Assembly: GCA_001460835.1 (NCBI GenBank)
Contig: CYKH01000110.1
Location: forward strand, 1-64,000
Reading direction: 5' to 3'
DNA length: 64,000 nt
From: Bodo saltans
Taxonomy: Eukaryota; Euglenozoa; Kinetoplastea; Eubodonida; Bodonidae
Shown: positions 47,080 through 55,977 of the stretch, one piece after another
Layout of the letters: the number at the start of each line of letters is the position of its first letter
Numbering within the stretch: the first letter of the stretch is position 1
Notes under the pieces: generated by a model
Databases searched by the model: none
The model's input: the letters and a program-made list of their open reading frames with translations, nothing else
What the model was told of the DNA's origin: nothing
Program-made: the position numbers and the translations under genes

Positions 47080-47796
47080 ATGCGTCGATCTTGCATCCTC
47101 CAACAACGAAACGCGTATCAATGGCTTCAGATTCACGGCACACAACATTCAGCGGTTCACAGTGCGGTCGAGCTCTACTTCACAGCAATGATGCATATCA
47201 TGAAACTTCCAATCGATTGTGAGCTTCACGTCCGGATGGTGGGGATGTCAGAAATGCGACAAATGCACTGGGAAAGGAAAGGTCAAGATCGAGTTACAGA
47301 TGTTCTTACATTCCCAGGCAGTGGAAGCGGCACTTCGGAAATTTATGCTGCAAATGAACTTCTTTTTGGCGATGGTGGGGAATTCGATCTTGACGACGAC
47401 TTACAAGAGAGCCAACGAAACTTCACAACAGTCTCAGCAAGGAATGAACTGTTGGACCTTGGAGATATTTACATTTGCCCCAAGTACATCAAAGCTAGGT
47501 GTCGTCGTTTTCCAAATCGGAATCTGAAGTTACCCGACTATGCGCAAGCAGCATACGTTCACGCGTTCCTGCATGCGTTAGGGTACGACCACAAACTCGA
47601 AGAAGAGTTTCTTGAAATGACTGTTTGTGAGAAGTGGCTTGCACGGAATGTCACCCGTTCGCTGGAACGCTCGTTGTCTTTCGAGGAGAGAAGCACTCTC
47701 TTTGGGAACCAGTGGCTTGCACGGAATGTCACCCGTTCGCTGGAACGCACGATGTCCTTTGAGGAAAGAAGCACTCTCTTTGGGAACCTTCTGTAA
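47080..47796 (+). CDS. ybeY: Endoribonuclease YbeY homologue with duplicated C-terminal tail
   Basis: A 238-residue protein; the ATG at 47080 follows the acceptor CTCACAG closely, and the longer frame begins only with GTG. It has the family pattern TDVLTFP, LGDIYICP, and the zinc site HAFLHALGYDH with H161, H165 and H171, followed by the expected Glu/Met-rich helix. YbeY cuts rRNA ends in bacteria and organelles; the basic N-terminus here fits mitochondrial import. After the normal end, two 26-residue repeats (WLARNVTRSLER... and WLARNVTRSLER...) extend the tail, encoded by a 78-bp tandem duplication. An insert of about 35 residues lies between TFP and LGDI. Confidence 0.9.
   Translation: MRRSCILQQRNAYQWLQIHGTQHSAVHSAVELYFTAMMHIMKLPIDCELHVRMVGMSEMRQMHWERKGQDRVTDVLTFPGSGSGTSEIYAANELLFGDGGEFDLDDDLQESQRNFTTVSARNELLDLGDIYICPKYIKARCRRFPNRNLKLPDYAQAAYVHAFLHALGYDHKLEEEFLEMTVCEKWLARNVTRSLERSLSFEERSTLFGNQWLARNVTRSLERTMSFEERSTLFGNLL
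47635..47790 (+). repeat. 78-bp tandem duplication in the YbeY gene
   Basis: Units 47635-47712 and 47713-47790 differ at only a few positions and keep the reading frame, adding 26 residues to the C-terminus. Confidence 0.95.
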
Positions 47797-47913
47797 ATTT
47801 CAGATCGATCATTCCACTCAGTCGTTCCTGAACATGATAAACTTCATCAATGGATTTGCAATAAAATGGAGCATTTTCTCCCATTTTTCCCCCATTCCCA
47901 AAAAAAAAGCTCG

Positions 47914-49848
47914 ATGAAGAGTATTCCACTTAAACGAGGAAAACAGCCGAGGGTAACGCGCAAGAAGCACAACAATTTGGTCCGCAACATCGAATTTTCA
48001 TACTTTAACAACAACGGATCATTTACCTCGACAGGTTCCGAGAACTTGTCGCGGCACTCTGCAGGCTCCCCATCTCCATTTCTTGACAGCGACGATGATG
48101 AAGCTGCCGAAGCCATCGCCTTGCTGCAACCACGTCATAGCAGCGAATCATTCGAAGAGAGAATTCCAGAAATTGATATTGAACCTTTTCTCCCGGAACT
48201 GATCACCGACGCCACAGCCGAAAAGATCGGTGTCTTCCCACCCCAATCAATAATGCAGCTGGTGCCTGCGCTATCGAGGGCAATCGCTCGTCAATTCAAT
48301 TCCCACAACCCTCCACTACCTCGAGGTAGGAAAACTGTCGTATCGATAACCCCGCCAGCGTCGTTTCTTGAACCTGCATCCAACTTTCTGCCGTGCATTG
48401 CTCCTCCTGCAGCAGCAAATCACCTTGCAGCGGTGCCGTATGTCATCACAGACCCAACAAAATTGATTTTTGATGATTGGCACTTCTCTTTTTTGTATAT
48501 TCATCAACACTCCGAAGTCTTCCCAAGTGACGTTGTGGTCAAAGAACCGGAGAAGTCACCTTCAAGAAGGATATTTGGTACGGCCAAGACGGAGGAGCTT
48601 CATAAAAATGCTGCTGAAATGTCGCTGCACATGTCCTCGGTAACATCGCTACCCGACATTGCGCTTGTGCGAACACTTTCGGTGGAATCTAAAGATGAAT
48701 CGGAACGGCCGACGCCGCCTGCTCTTGCTCCTGCACCAGCACCACCAGCCGTGCACCCTAAATCAGTGTTTGTAGCTATTGAGCCTTACTTCGCGAAGAA
48801 GACCCCCCGAATGCTGACTCTAGAAGGTTTACCACTTGGGGACCATCCTCGTTCCTTGTGTCATTTATTTTTCGTGAGTCTCAGTGTGTTTGCGCAAGGA
48901 TCACTTCGCAAACTGCAGCTTCCATTTTGTGGAATCACAACGCGCACGTTGTTGATGCTGGTTGCAGGATTGCATCATTCATCCAGCATCTCGCAGCACC
49001 TCCTCACTGAAATTGATTTATCACACAACCTACTGACTTCATCTAGCATCCCGGTTCTCAACCTCCTGCTGAGCACATCGAAAATTTATTCACTGGCCCT
49101 TCACGGCAATCCTCTTGGAAGCGCCGTTGCAGAAGACGCAAATCGCGATGAGCAGCACGATCACATCGCGATTGCTCCTCCATCTCTCAAGTCTGGTGCT
49201 GACCTCGCAGCATTGGCTCCTCGGCCCCCTCGAGTCAACTCTCGCCGCAAAACGTTGCGTCGGAGTGGCGCCGCGGTACCACCGTCGAATGAAAATCAGA
49301 AGAAGCCTTCCATTGGTCACTTCATCGCCTTTATTCGGGAGGGCTGCGCGAAACTTGAAAGCCTCGATCTGGGCTTCACTCACTTGGATCCCGCCGAGCA
49401 GGAGGTGGTCATCACCTCCATCGTCAAAATGACGCAACTCAAAACAATCGCTCTCGACGGGTTGAAGCTGACGCCCAATAACGCCGCAAAACTCGCAGTT
49501 GCCGTAGTGGATAGCCCGTCGCTGTGGAGCGTATCGGTGAACTTTATCACCAATTGCACTTCACCACAATATCGAGCGAAGCTGAAGCTTGCATGTGAAG
49601 AGCGAAAAGGGAATGCTCAAGCCCCAAAGCTTCGAAGGAATGTTACATTCACTCGTCACACCAGCCAAAACTTCTCGCTATCAGACGAAGTCCCCAGCAT
49701 CAAAGCCCTTATGGCCGACAAGAATTTCCTAAACATTTCCAATTCGGAGTGGGTTGATGATTGGAATATTAGTGAGGGATACACAAAGTACACGACGAAT
49801 GATCCGTCGCTGTACAAAAAGCCCAAGAAGCCGCTGACTGCTCGATGA
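47914..49848 (+). CDS. Leucine-rich-repeat-like protein
   Basis: A 644-residue protein from the ATG at 47914. A longer frame starts at 47866, but a strong pyrimidine tract (47873-47899) and acceptor AG at 47908-47909 lie between them, so the later ATG is preferred. The N-terminal 280 residues are charged and disordered with a short folded part around 130-220. Residues about 300-420 and 480-560 show ribonuclease-inhibitor-type LRR spacing (LRKLQLPFCGIT, LTEIDLSHNLLT, IYSLALHGNPLG, LESLDLGFTHL, LKTIALDGLKLT), interrupted by a basic disordered insert at about 425-475. Such LRR proteins are common in the kinetoplastid cytoskeleton; the partner is unknown. Confidence 0.8.
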   Translation: MKSIPLKRGKQPRVTRKKHNNLVRNIEFSYFNNNGSFTSTGSENLSRHSAGSPSPFLDSDDDEAAEAIALLQPRHSSESFEERIPEIDIEPFLPELITDATAEKIGVFPPQSIMQLVPALSRAIARQFNSHNPPLPRGRKTVVSITPPASFLEPASNFLPCIAPPAAANHLAAVPYVITDPTKLIFDDWHFSFLYIHQHSEVFPSDVVVKEPEKSPSRRIFGTAKTEELHKNAAEMSLHMSSVTSLPDIALVRTLSVESKDESERPTPPALAPAPAPPAVHPKSVFVAIEPYFAKKTPRMLTLEGLPLGDHPRSLCHLFFVSLSVFAQGSLRKLQLPFCGITTRTLLMLVAGLHHSSSISQHLLTEIDLSHNLLTSSSIPVLNLLLSTSKIYSLALHGNPLGSAVAEDANRDEQHDHIAIAPPSLKSGADLAALAPRPPRVNSRRKTLRRSGAAVPPSNENQKKPSIGHFIAFIREGCAKLESLDLGFTHLDPAEQEVVITSIVKMTQLKTIALDGLKLTPNNAAKLAVAVVDSPSLWSVSVNFITNCTSPQYRAKLKLACEERKGNAQAPKLRRNVTFTRHTSQNFSLSDEVPSIKALMADKNFLNISNSEWVDDWNISEGYTKYTTNDPSLYKKPKKPLTAR

Positions 49849-50022
49849 TGCGGTACGGTAATTGCATGATTCAAACTCACAACACATCTCTCACAAGTGT
49901 ACAATTGATCTCACAAATAATGGCACCGAAAGTGAGTTCTTGCTTCCACTTGGGATTGTAATTTTCGACAAATCTTTTGAACCTCCCTTTTGTATTTGGT
50001 AAGGGGAAAAGGAGAATCGAAA

Positions 50023-50409
50023 ATGTTGCGGCTAACTCGCATGTCTGCACAGTTGCAACAGCAAATGCACGCCCAGCAGCCTCTTGTGCAAATCGAATCA
50101 GCGTACGGACTACTTCGCATGTGCTACCGATCTATTGATATTCAAGTGAAGTCCCGTCATGGCAGAAACTTTTTGAAAAAGCGTTTGATGACGCAGTGGA
50201 GACTGCACAGCAAAGAAGAAGACCCTGAGAAGCAACGCTTCCTCATGGACCATGCTGCGTCATTCTTTCAAGCGCTTCACATGCCGAAGTCGCCTGATCC
50301 GAATCAGGTTGTGGTGTTCAAGTTGTCCCGCGTTGAAGCGTTGAGAGAGAAAGAGCGATTAGCGCTGGAGGCTGCTTCTGCCAAGCTTGTCGAGAAGCCT
50401 CGTGCCTAA
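50023..50409 (+). CDS. Small basic protein, possibly LYR-motif type
   Basis: A 128-residue protein from the ATG at 50023; an upstream extension has only TTG. It is helical and basic, with a segment AYGLLRMCYRSI at about residues 27-38 that resembles the LYR motif of small mitochondrial assembly factors, followed by KKRLMTQWR. That fit is partial, since the exact L-Y-R is not present. No other motif seen. Confidence 0.6.
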   Translation: MLRLTRMSAQLQQQMHAQQPLVQIESAYGLLRMCYRSIDIQVKSRHGRNFLKKRLMTQWRLHSKEEDPEKQRFLMDHAASFFQALHMPKSPDPNQVVVFKLSRVEALREKERLALEAASAKLVEKPRA

Positions 50410-50514
50410 AGTCAACTTTACTAACCATGTCTCCTTTTTAATCAGGCTATGATCGATGCTCATATTGTCTTTCCTTTTGTTGTTGTGGAAAAAGTTCATT
50501 TCGTAGCAGTGCAA

Positions 50515-50523
50515 ATGTGTTGA
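50515..50523 (+). promoter_or_regulatory. Two-codon upstream ORF overlapping the P450 start
   Basis: ATG TGT TGA overlaps the next ATG as TGATG. If the mRNA begins at the acceptor TCGTAG (about 50505), ribosomes would meet this minimal frame first and would have to reinitiate or skip it. Confidence 0.4.
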
Positions 50524-52058
50524 TGAGCGCTGAATTTTTGTGCGTCGTTGCAGTGTCTCTCGTTGTTGCCGTAGCAACTTGGGCTGCGATACACAAAATC
50601 TTGCGACGAGGTCAACCGCAACTTGTTCTTCTCATGCCGCGGAAGAGTATTCTTTCCCAGATTGTTTCTCCATCTTCGTATTCGCTAGACGACTTCTGCA
50701 AGCAAGCCAATGCTTTCCAGTTTAAAGCCTTTTGGTATTTCAATGCTCGGATGGCACGCTGGTGCGCACACGTGTCTCACCCCGACGATGTCAGCACGAT
50801 ACTGTTATCCTGCGACAAAGGAGACGCCTACGCTGATGTTTCATTATTCTTGGGCTCGCACGGACTTCTCACGTTGCCATTGGCGAACGCGGAATATTGC
50901 TATCAACGTCGAAAGATGCAACGAGCATTTGCACCCAACTTAGTACGAGGAATGGCGACGACGTTCGGTAAGCATGCATCCGCCCTGCGCAACCGGTGGC
51001 TTGCAAAAACAAACAACGGCTCCATCGTAACAACTGTACTTTACTACGATATTTCTGAATCTCTCGTCGCCGCGCTATGCGAAATTTCTGGCTTTTCTAT
51101 TCCGAGCAGTCCATCGATCAGGGATGTTGCAAGTGCTTTTCGGCGAGCAGCGGCAGCGGGTCATCGCCGCTCCGTTAGTGTCTTCGGCATTTCTCTTTCT
51201 CGCAGTGGTGGAAACAATTCGAAATCGCTTGAAGACGCAACTCAAGTTATCCAAAGCTTTGCTGAGAAAATTGTCGCGTTGTCATTACCCTCATTGGACA
51301 CTGGTTGCCTGTTGTCTCGTATTTGCGATGAAGATTCCCCCGACTCCCTCAGCCCTGCACGGACACAGGAAAAGCGCAATCAGGTGCTGGACCATGTTAA
51401 GACGTTTCTGTTTGCTGGCTTCGAAACAACTATGAACTCACTTCTCTGGTCAATTCTACTTCTGTCCAACGACACTGGACTTCAAACGGATCTTGCTGCG
51501 GAAATCAACTCAGCGTTTCCTCCGTCACTGACAACGCTGGACGTGAGTCATGTTGATCTGATTCGAAGTCTTCCCCTTCTCCGCGGCGTTGTGAAGGAAG
51601 CACTGAGATTGTTTCCCCCGGCACCTATTATTTTCCGGACTGTAGGAGGTAGCTCTGGGTTGCACCTCCCGCATTCAAACGTTCACATTCCATCGAAGAC
51701 TGTTGTTGCAGTGGACTTGTTCTCTATGCAGAGGAATCCGACTGCGTTCCCGAATCCGACGTCATTTTGCCCACAACGCTGGCAGCATGAGTGCAACATC
51801 TCAGGTGACATGGACAAGCATATGGCTCCATTCAGCTCTGGCGCGAGGGCATGCCTTGGGCGCGACGCGGCAATGACTGAGCTGATGGTCTTTATTGCGA
51901 CCCTCGTTCAGAGCATCAAATTCGATCCTCTTCGGCCACACTTGGGCGGTGATAATGATTGCATTGAATACATGAAAACGCATCACGTGACGCTTGCCCC
52001 TGAGTTTGAGGGGCAACCGCTTCGATTAAAAATAAGCCAGCGCATTGTAACACCATAG
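50523..52058 (+). CDS. Cytochrome P450
   Basis: A 511-residue membrane-bound P450. The first 25 residues are a hydrophobic anchor, placing the enzyme on the ER face. The I-helix reads FLFAGFETTMNSLLW (the AGxET oxygen-activation motif), the K-helix KEALRLFPPA gives ExxR, and the haem loop FSSGARACLG carries the thiolate C444. All catalytic elements are present. The family cannot be set by eye; kinetoplastid P450s include sterol 14-demethylase, but the usual CYP51 signature is not evident here. Substrate unknown. Confidence 0.93.
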   Translation: MSAEFLCVVAVSLVVAVATWAAIHKILRRGQPQLVLLMPRKSILSQIVSPSSYSLDDFCKQANAFQFKAFWYFNARMARWCAHVSHPDDVSTILLSCDKGDAYADVSLFLGSHGLLTLPLANAEYCYQRRKMQRAFAPNLVRGMATTFGKHASALRNRWLAKTNNGSIVTTVLYYDISESLVAALCEISGFSIPSSPSIRDVASAFRRAAAAGHRRSVSVFGISLSRSGGNNSKSLEDATQVIQSFAEKIVALSLPSLDTGCLLSRICDEDSPDSLSPARTQEKRNQVLDHVKTFLFAGFETTMNSLLWSILLLSNDTGLQTDLAAEINSAFPPSLTTLDVSHVDLIRSLPLLRGVVKEALRLFPPAPIIFRTVGGSSGLHLPHSNVHIPSKTVVAVDLFSMQRNPTAFPNPTSFCPQRWQHECNISGDMDKHMAPFSSGARACLGRDAAMTELMVFIATLVQSIKFDPLRPHLGGDNDCIEYMKTHHVTLAPEFEGQPLRLKISQRIVTP

Positions 52059-52182
52059 AAATATTATGGCTGATTTGAGAACCTAGCACCACTCATCAAT
52101 GTTCTCGCAGCCCTGTCGAAAGTGCTCCTTCATTGTCGTTTCGTTTATTTGACTTGGAAAAATAAATGTTTAGGTGCACATA

Positions 52183-54228
52183 ATGAGTTTGTTTATGGAT
52201 TCTTTTCGACAGGATTTGTTGCGAGACCTTCGTGGACGGCAAGTAGCTCCACCGGCAGCAGAAAAAACCTCACCGAAGCAGATTGTCACTCGCACTAAAG
52301 TAGTTTCGTTTGTTGATGTGGCCTGTCAACACCATCGATTACCTTCATCCGGTGGTTGTATATCACTGTCGAGTAACTCACAATACATTGTTGTTGGGTG
52401 CGTGTTGCCTGCTGCGAAACTTCAGCTGTTTGATGCTGCATCGTTCATGTGCATTGCGTCCATTCCGCTGCCGCCTTTCGAAGATGATAGCTGTAAAGGC
52501 AACACATCCTCTCCACCCTTGGCAAGATGCGGCATCGCGAAATTGATCTGGGTACGAGGCGTGGAGGTCGTTGGCGTGATTACTGAAAATGGTGCAGCGT
52601 TGCTAGTGCCGACAGGACTTCGGAATCGTTTCGCTGGCGCACCACGTTCTTCCGACGAAGATAGCAGTGAAGATGAAAGTGATAATGACATCTCGTCTTC
52701 TGCCGTGTCCCTTGGAGCACACCTTTTGGACATCGATAGCGTTGATTTTTCCAGCGTCGATCAAGGTGCAATTTTAAGTGTAACACACACATCATCCTTG
52801 ATTCGCTTTGTCTGCGCACCACGTCCTGCACTTCAAAATTTCTCATCTTGTGTTTCGCCCGCATTCTCTGTCACGACTTTGAGTGCCACCTGCGGCTGCG
52901 TTCTTGCGAAAGACTCCTTGCCGCAACCCATGTGTTGGGTTGTGCTATTCGTTGGAGTCTCTGTTCTAACATTCAAAGTAGGCTTACCTGAAGACTTCTT
53001 GACTAGTGACCTTCCTGTGACAGCTGTGCACACCTTGTTGTTGGGTCGTGGAGTGGTGCCCATCTGCATTCTTCGTAACTTGGGTGGATCGACTGTTCAC
53101 TGTCTGTGCTGGGAGCACAACGAAGCGGAAGCGAAGCCCTCCTTAGCTCGTCGTCAGAATCGTCATGTCTTGCTTGTTGATGGCGCTGCTCCATCACTCT
53201 TACACGATGTTGGTGGAAGCCTTGGCGATGAAACACGTCGTTTTTCCGTCGAGTTGGATCATTTTACTGCTGCACCCCTCAACAGTGTTGTTGGAGGCTC
53301 ACGTGCCATGAGTACTCTAACTTCATCTTCGTTGCTGATCACACAGCGAAATGCTATTCCTGTCTTTGTCGATAAAATAAGCAGCGATGGTCCGCCTCCA
53401 TTTCAGATTGCATTTCCTCAGCGTTTACCTTCAAACGAATCTGCTCAAAATCATCGCATGGCCAACTTGGCCCTTTGCGTGGCATCCTTCGATCCTGCGG
53501 GAGAATCATCGCGGGGTGAAGCAAGTCGCGAAGTGTCATGTCAATTGTTTCAATGGAAGAAATGGTTCAGTAAACTCAATTCTCAAGAATCGGTGAATCA
53601 CAAAGTGAGTCAGTCCTCAGTAAGATTTTTTGCTTCAGGAACCAATTGCATCACTTTGTGGACGCCCAGTTGTTGTGTCACAATTGACTTGGCATGTCAT
53701 CCAAACGTATCTACTACTACAACTCCATCAAGCAGCCCGATTCATTTGTGTAGCGATACTCGTGATGTACGCAAGCTGATGAACCAGTCCACAAAAGTCC
53801 ATGCTGCAGAGAATGATTTAGAATGCTGGAGCGGACTCTGCGTGAAATCGGACGATGTGTCGACCTCTCGTGGTAGCGAGAACTTCATGTGCTATGCCCT
53901 CCTGGGGCAATTGCAAACACTACAGTCTCCATCCTCTGAAAACGAAACGTCAGAGCCAGTGCCGCGTTCCGAGAGGCGTTCATTGTCCGTCATGGAAGAT
54001 CCATCACTCGTTTTTTGGTCGCATCTTGTTGATGGCACTCATTCGGCGCTCGATAATGGTGAACAGCAAAATGATAAGGCCAATTCCTTATCGATCACTG
54101 AGAGCAGCGTCAGGCGAATTGTTGAGGAAGAAAATGCGAAGCTTTTACAAGCTATTGATCTCCGCGTGAGCAGCATGGAAGATCGAATCCTGAAAGCTCT
54201 TCAGAAAGCACTAACGGGAGAAAGGTGA
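52183..54228 (+). CDS. Beta-propeller-like protein with C-terminal coiled coil
   Basis: A 681-residue protein from the ATG at 52183, after the acceptor GTTTAG; a GTG three codons earlier is ignored. Alternating short hydrophobic strands with Gly/Ser turns over about 45-530 suggest a WD40-like propeller, with acidic inserts (for example about 150-170). The last 45 residues form a coiled coil. The layout of propeller, Ser-rich linker and terminal helix is reminiscent of the decapping scaffold EDC4/Ge-1, but motif-level support is missing, so this remains a guess. Confidence 0.65.
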   Translation: MSLFMDSFRQDLLRDLRGRQVAPPAAEKTSPKQIVTRTKVVSFVDVACQHHRLPSSGGCISLSSNSQYIVVGCVLPAAKLQLFDAASFMCIASIPLPPFEDDSCKGNTSSPPLARCGIAKLIWVRGVEVVGVITENGAALLVPTGLRNRFAGAPRSSDEDSSEDESDNDISSSAVSLGAHLLDIDSVDFSSVDQGAILSVTHTSSLIRFVCAPRPALQNFSSCVSPAFSVTTLSATCGCVLAKDSLPQPMCWVVLFVGVSVLTFKVGLPEDFLTSDLPVTAVHTLLLGRGVVPICILRNLGGSTVHCLCWEHNEAEAKPSLARRQNRHVLLVDGAAPSLLHDVGGSLGDETRRFSVELDHFTAAPLNSVVGGSRAMSTLTSSSLLITQRNAIPVFVDKISSDGPPPFQIAFPQRLPSNESAQNHRMANLALCVASFDPAGESSRGEASREVSCQLFQWKKWFSKLNSQESVNHKVSQSSVRFFASGTNCITLWTPSCCVTIDLACHPNVSTTTTPSSSPIHLCSDTRDVRKLMNQSTKVHAAENDLECWSGLCVKSDDVSTSRGSENFMCYALLGQLQTLQSPSSENETSEPVPRSERRSLSVMEDPSLVFWSHLVDGTHSALDNGEQQNDKANSLSITESSVRRIVEEENAKLLQAIDLRVSSMEDRILKALQKALTGER

Positions 54229-54377
54229 ACAGAATGACTTCGTACATCTTCACATTATTTCTTAGCAGCATTCAACACTCTTTTCGTTTCCCCCATTCTG
54301 TGATGGTGATTTTGAAAGTATAACTATCACACTGATCTCGCTGTTTCTCGTTTCACCTGAAGCTCCCACAAAGCGAT

Positions 54378-55772
54378 ATGGCAGCCCAGATCCGTGAAGC
54401 AAAGCTGCTTGAGCTTGCAGCTCTCGTAAAGCACGCTCGCGCACAATTATCACACTGTATTGATGTTCACCAAAGCATCTCGAAAGCGAATGATGTTGAA
54501 AATGGCGTCATCAATTCGTTCCATGCATCGCCACTTCATTCTCTGATTGGGCGTATCACATCACTCATCACATTACTGTCGACCTTTGACGACGACGGGG
54601 GATCTCGTTTATTTCTAGATTGGGCCGCTAAACTTCTCAATCGAATCATGCATGATGCACCAGAAGATGATAGATCAAATGAAGCAGCGATACATGCCAC
54701 CACAGATCTCGTGACGAGTGAACCCATCACAAAAGGCAACGGCTGCACTATCGTGAAAGACAATGTCGACGTTGATTGTGCCAACCCAAGTGAGCAAAGT
54801 TTTCACCCACAGCAGCCACAAGACATTTTGGTGTCTTGGGATCATATCATTGGTGCAAAGAGTGCCGTCACGGCGTTGAAGCAGGCTGTTGTGTTACCTC
54901 GGAGAATGCCGCAGCTCTTTTCCGGCGCGCGCAAGCCGTGGGGTTGCATTCTCCTTTATGGTCCACCAGGAACTGGAAAAACGCTCCTGGCGTCGGCATC
55001 AGCTAAAGAAGCTGGCACGCCTTTCATTTCTGTCTCGGTGAGTGACTTGCTCAGTAAGTGGGTAGGTGACACCGAGAAATCCATCAGAGACTTATTTCGA
55101 GCAGCCTCGCAATGTGAGCGCTGCATCATTTTCTTAGACGAGGTCGATGCGTTGTGTGGTGCGCGTGGTTCCAACAGTGAGAGTGAAGGCTCACGCCGCG
55201 CCAAGACTGAAATATTGATTCGTATGCAAAACGTTGATCCTCGGAAGGTCACCATCATTGCAGCGACAAATTTGCCCTGGGACCTCGATACCGCATTTCG
55301 CCGACGATTTGATCGCGTCATCTACGTAGGTCTTCCAGACGCCCAAGAACGCGATCAAGTCCTTCGTCATTACCTTGTTGGTGCGCCTCACAGCATTGGC
55401 AATGAGGAATTGACAGCAATTGCACATTCTAACCTTGAAGGCTTCAGTCCTTGTGATATCTCGCATGTATGTCAGCATGCCATGATGATTCCTATTGAGC
55501 GGCTTCAAGCAGCTCGTCACTTTCGCCTCAACACATTTCCTTCCGTTAAGTCTTGTGATTCTGCAGTAGATGAGACCCTTTTGGAACCATGCGCTAGCTC
55601 TGATGACGGAGCGTTTCCTGCATTCCTTGAAGACTTAGACCCACGCCTCATTGCCCCGCTTGCATTCACAAATGATGACCTTATTGATGCAGCAAGGAGC
55701 CACCCAATGACAATTTCTCGAGAATATTTGCAACAGTACGACAAGTGGGAAGCCTCACTCCGCGTACGCTGA
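54378..55772 (+). CDS. AAA ATPase of the katanin/spastin/VPS4 group
   Basis: A 464-residue protein. Residues 1-150 are a helical N-terminal domain with a disordered linker. The AAA core has Walker A GPPGTGKT (195-202), Walker B IIFLDEVDAL with D254 and E255, the sensor ATNLPWDLDTAFRRRFDR with arginine fingers, and a C-terminal helix ending EYLQQYDKWEASL, typical of the meiotic clade. It should be an active hexameric unfoldase. Katanin-type microtubule severing is favoured over VPS4 by the length and N-terminal region, but no MIT domain is clear, so the subgroup is uncertain. Neighbouring CEP104 is also a microtubule protein. Confidence 0.88.
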   Translation: MAAQIREAKLLELAALVKHARAQLSHCIDVHQSISKANDVENGVINSFHASPLHSLIGRITSLITLLSTFDDDGGSRLFLDWAAKLLNRIMHDAPEDDRSNEAAIHATTDLVTSEPITKGNGCTIVKDNVDVDCANPSEQSFHPQQPQDILVSWDHIIGAKSAVTALKQAVVLPRRMPQLFSGARKPWGCILLYGPPGTGKTLLASASAKEAGTPFISVSVSDLLSKWVGDTEKSIRDLFRAASQCERCIIFLDEVDALCGARGSNSESEGSRRAKTEILIRMQNVDPRKVTIIAATNLPWDLDTAFRRRFDRVIYVGLPDAQERDQVLRHYLVGAPHSIGNEELTAIAHSNLEGFSPCDISHVCQHAMMIPIERLQAARHFRLNTFPSVKSCDSAVDETLLEPCASSDDGAFPAFLEDLDPRLIAPLAFTNDDLIDAARSHPMTISREYLQQYDKWEASLRVR

Positions 55773-55931
55773 GAAGTATTATTCTTGAACTCTTCACAAA
55801 CACTCATTTCGACCTTTTTTCAACATGATCGAAAAGCTCCTAAATTGTAACTGTCAAATTGATTGGTCCTGTCAAACATGTATTATTGACATTTTCTTCT
55901 CTTTTTGCACCTTGGTAAAGAAGTTGAAAGC

Positions 55932-55964
55932 ATGCGATTTGATTTTTTGTGCCAATCAAACTGA
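55932..55964 (+). promoter_or_regulatory. Short upstream ORF before the CEP104 start
   Basis: If the transcript starts at the AG at 55919-55920, after the pyrimidine tract 55891-55911, a ten-codon frame beginning at 55932 precedes the chosen ATG at 55978. It may dampen translation; this is inferred from sequence alone. Confidence 0.35.
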
Positions 55965-55977
55965 TCAACCAATTGCA

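Noticed and set aside
47866-47913. ATG at 47866 as start of the LRR protein
   Set aside because: A strong pyrimidine tract and AG follow it, so it would lie upstream of the mature transcript.
55825-55977. ATG at 55825 as start of CEP104
   Set aside because: The added 51 residues are not family-like and cover a trans-splicing tract and acceptor.
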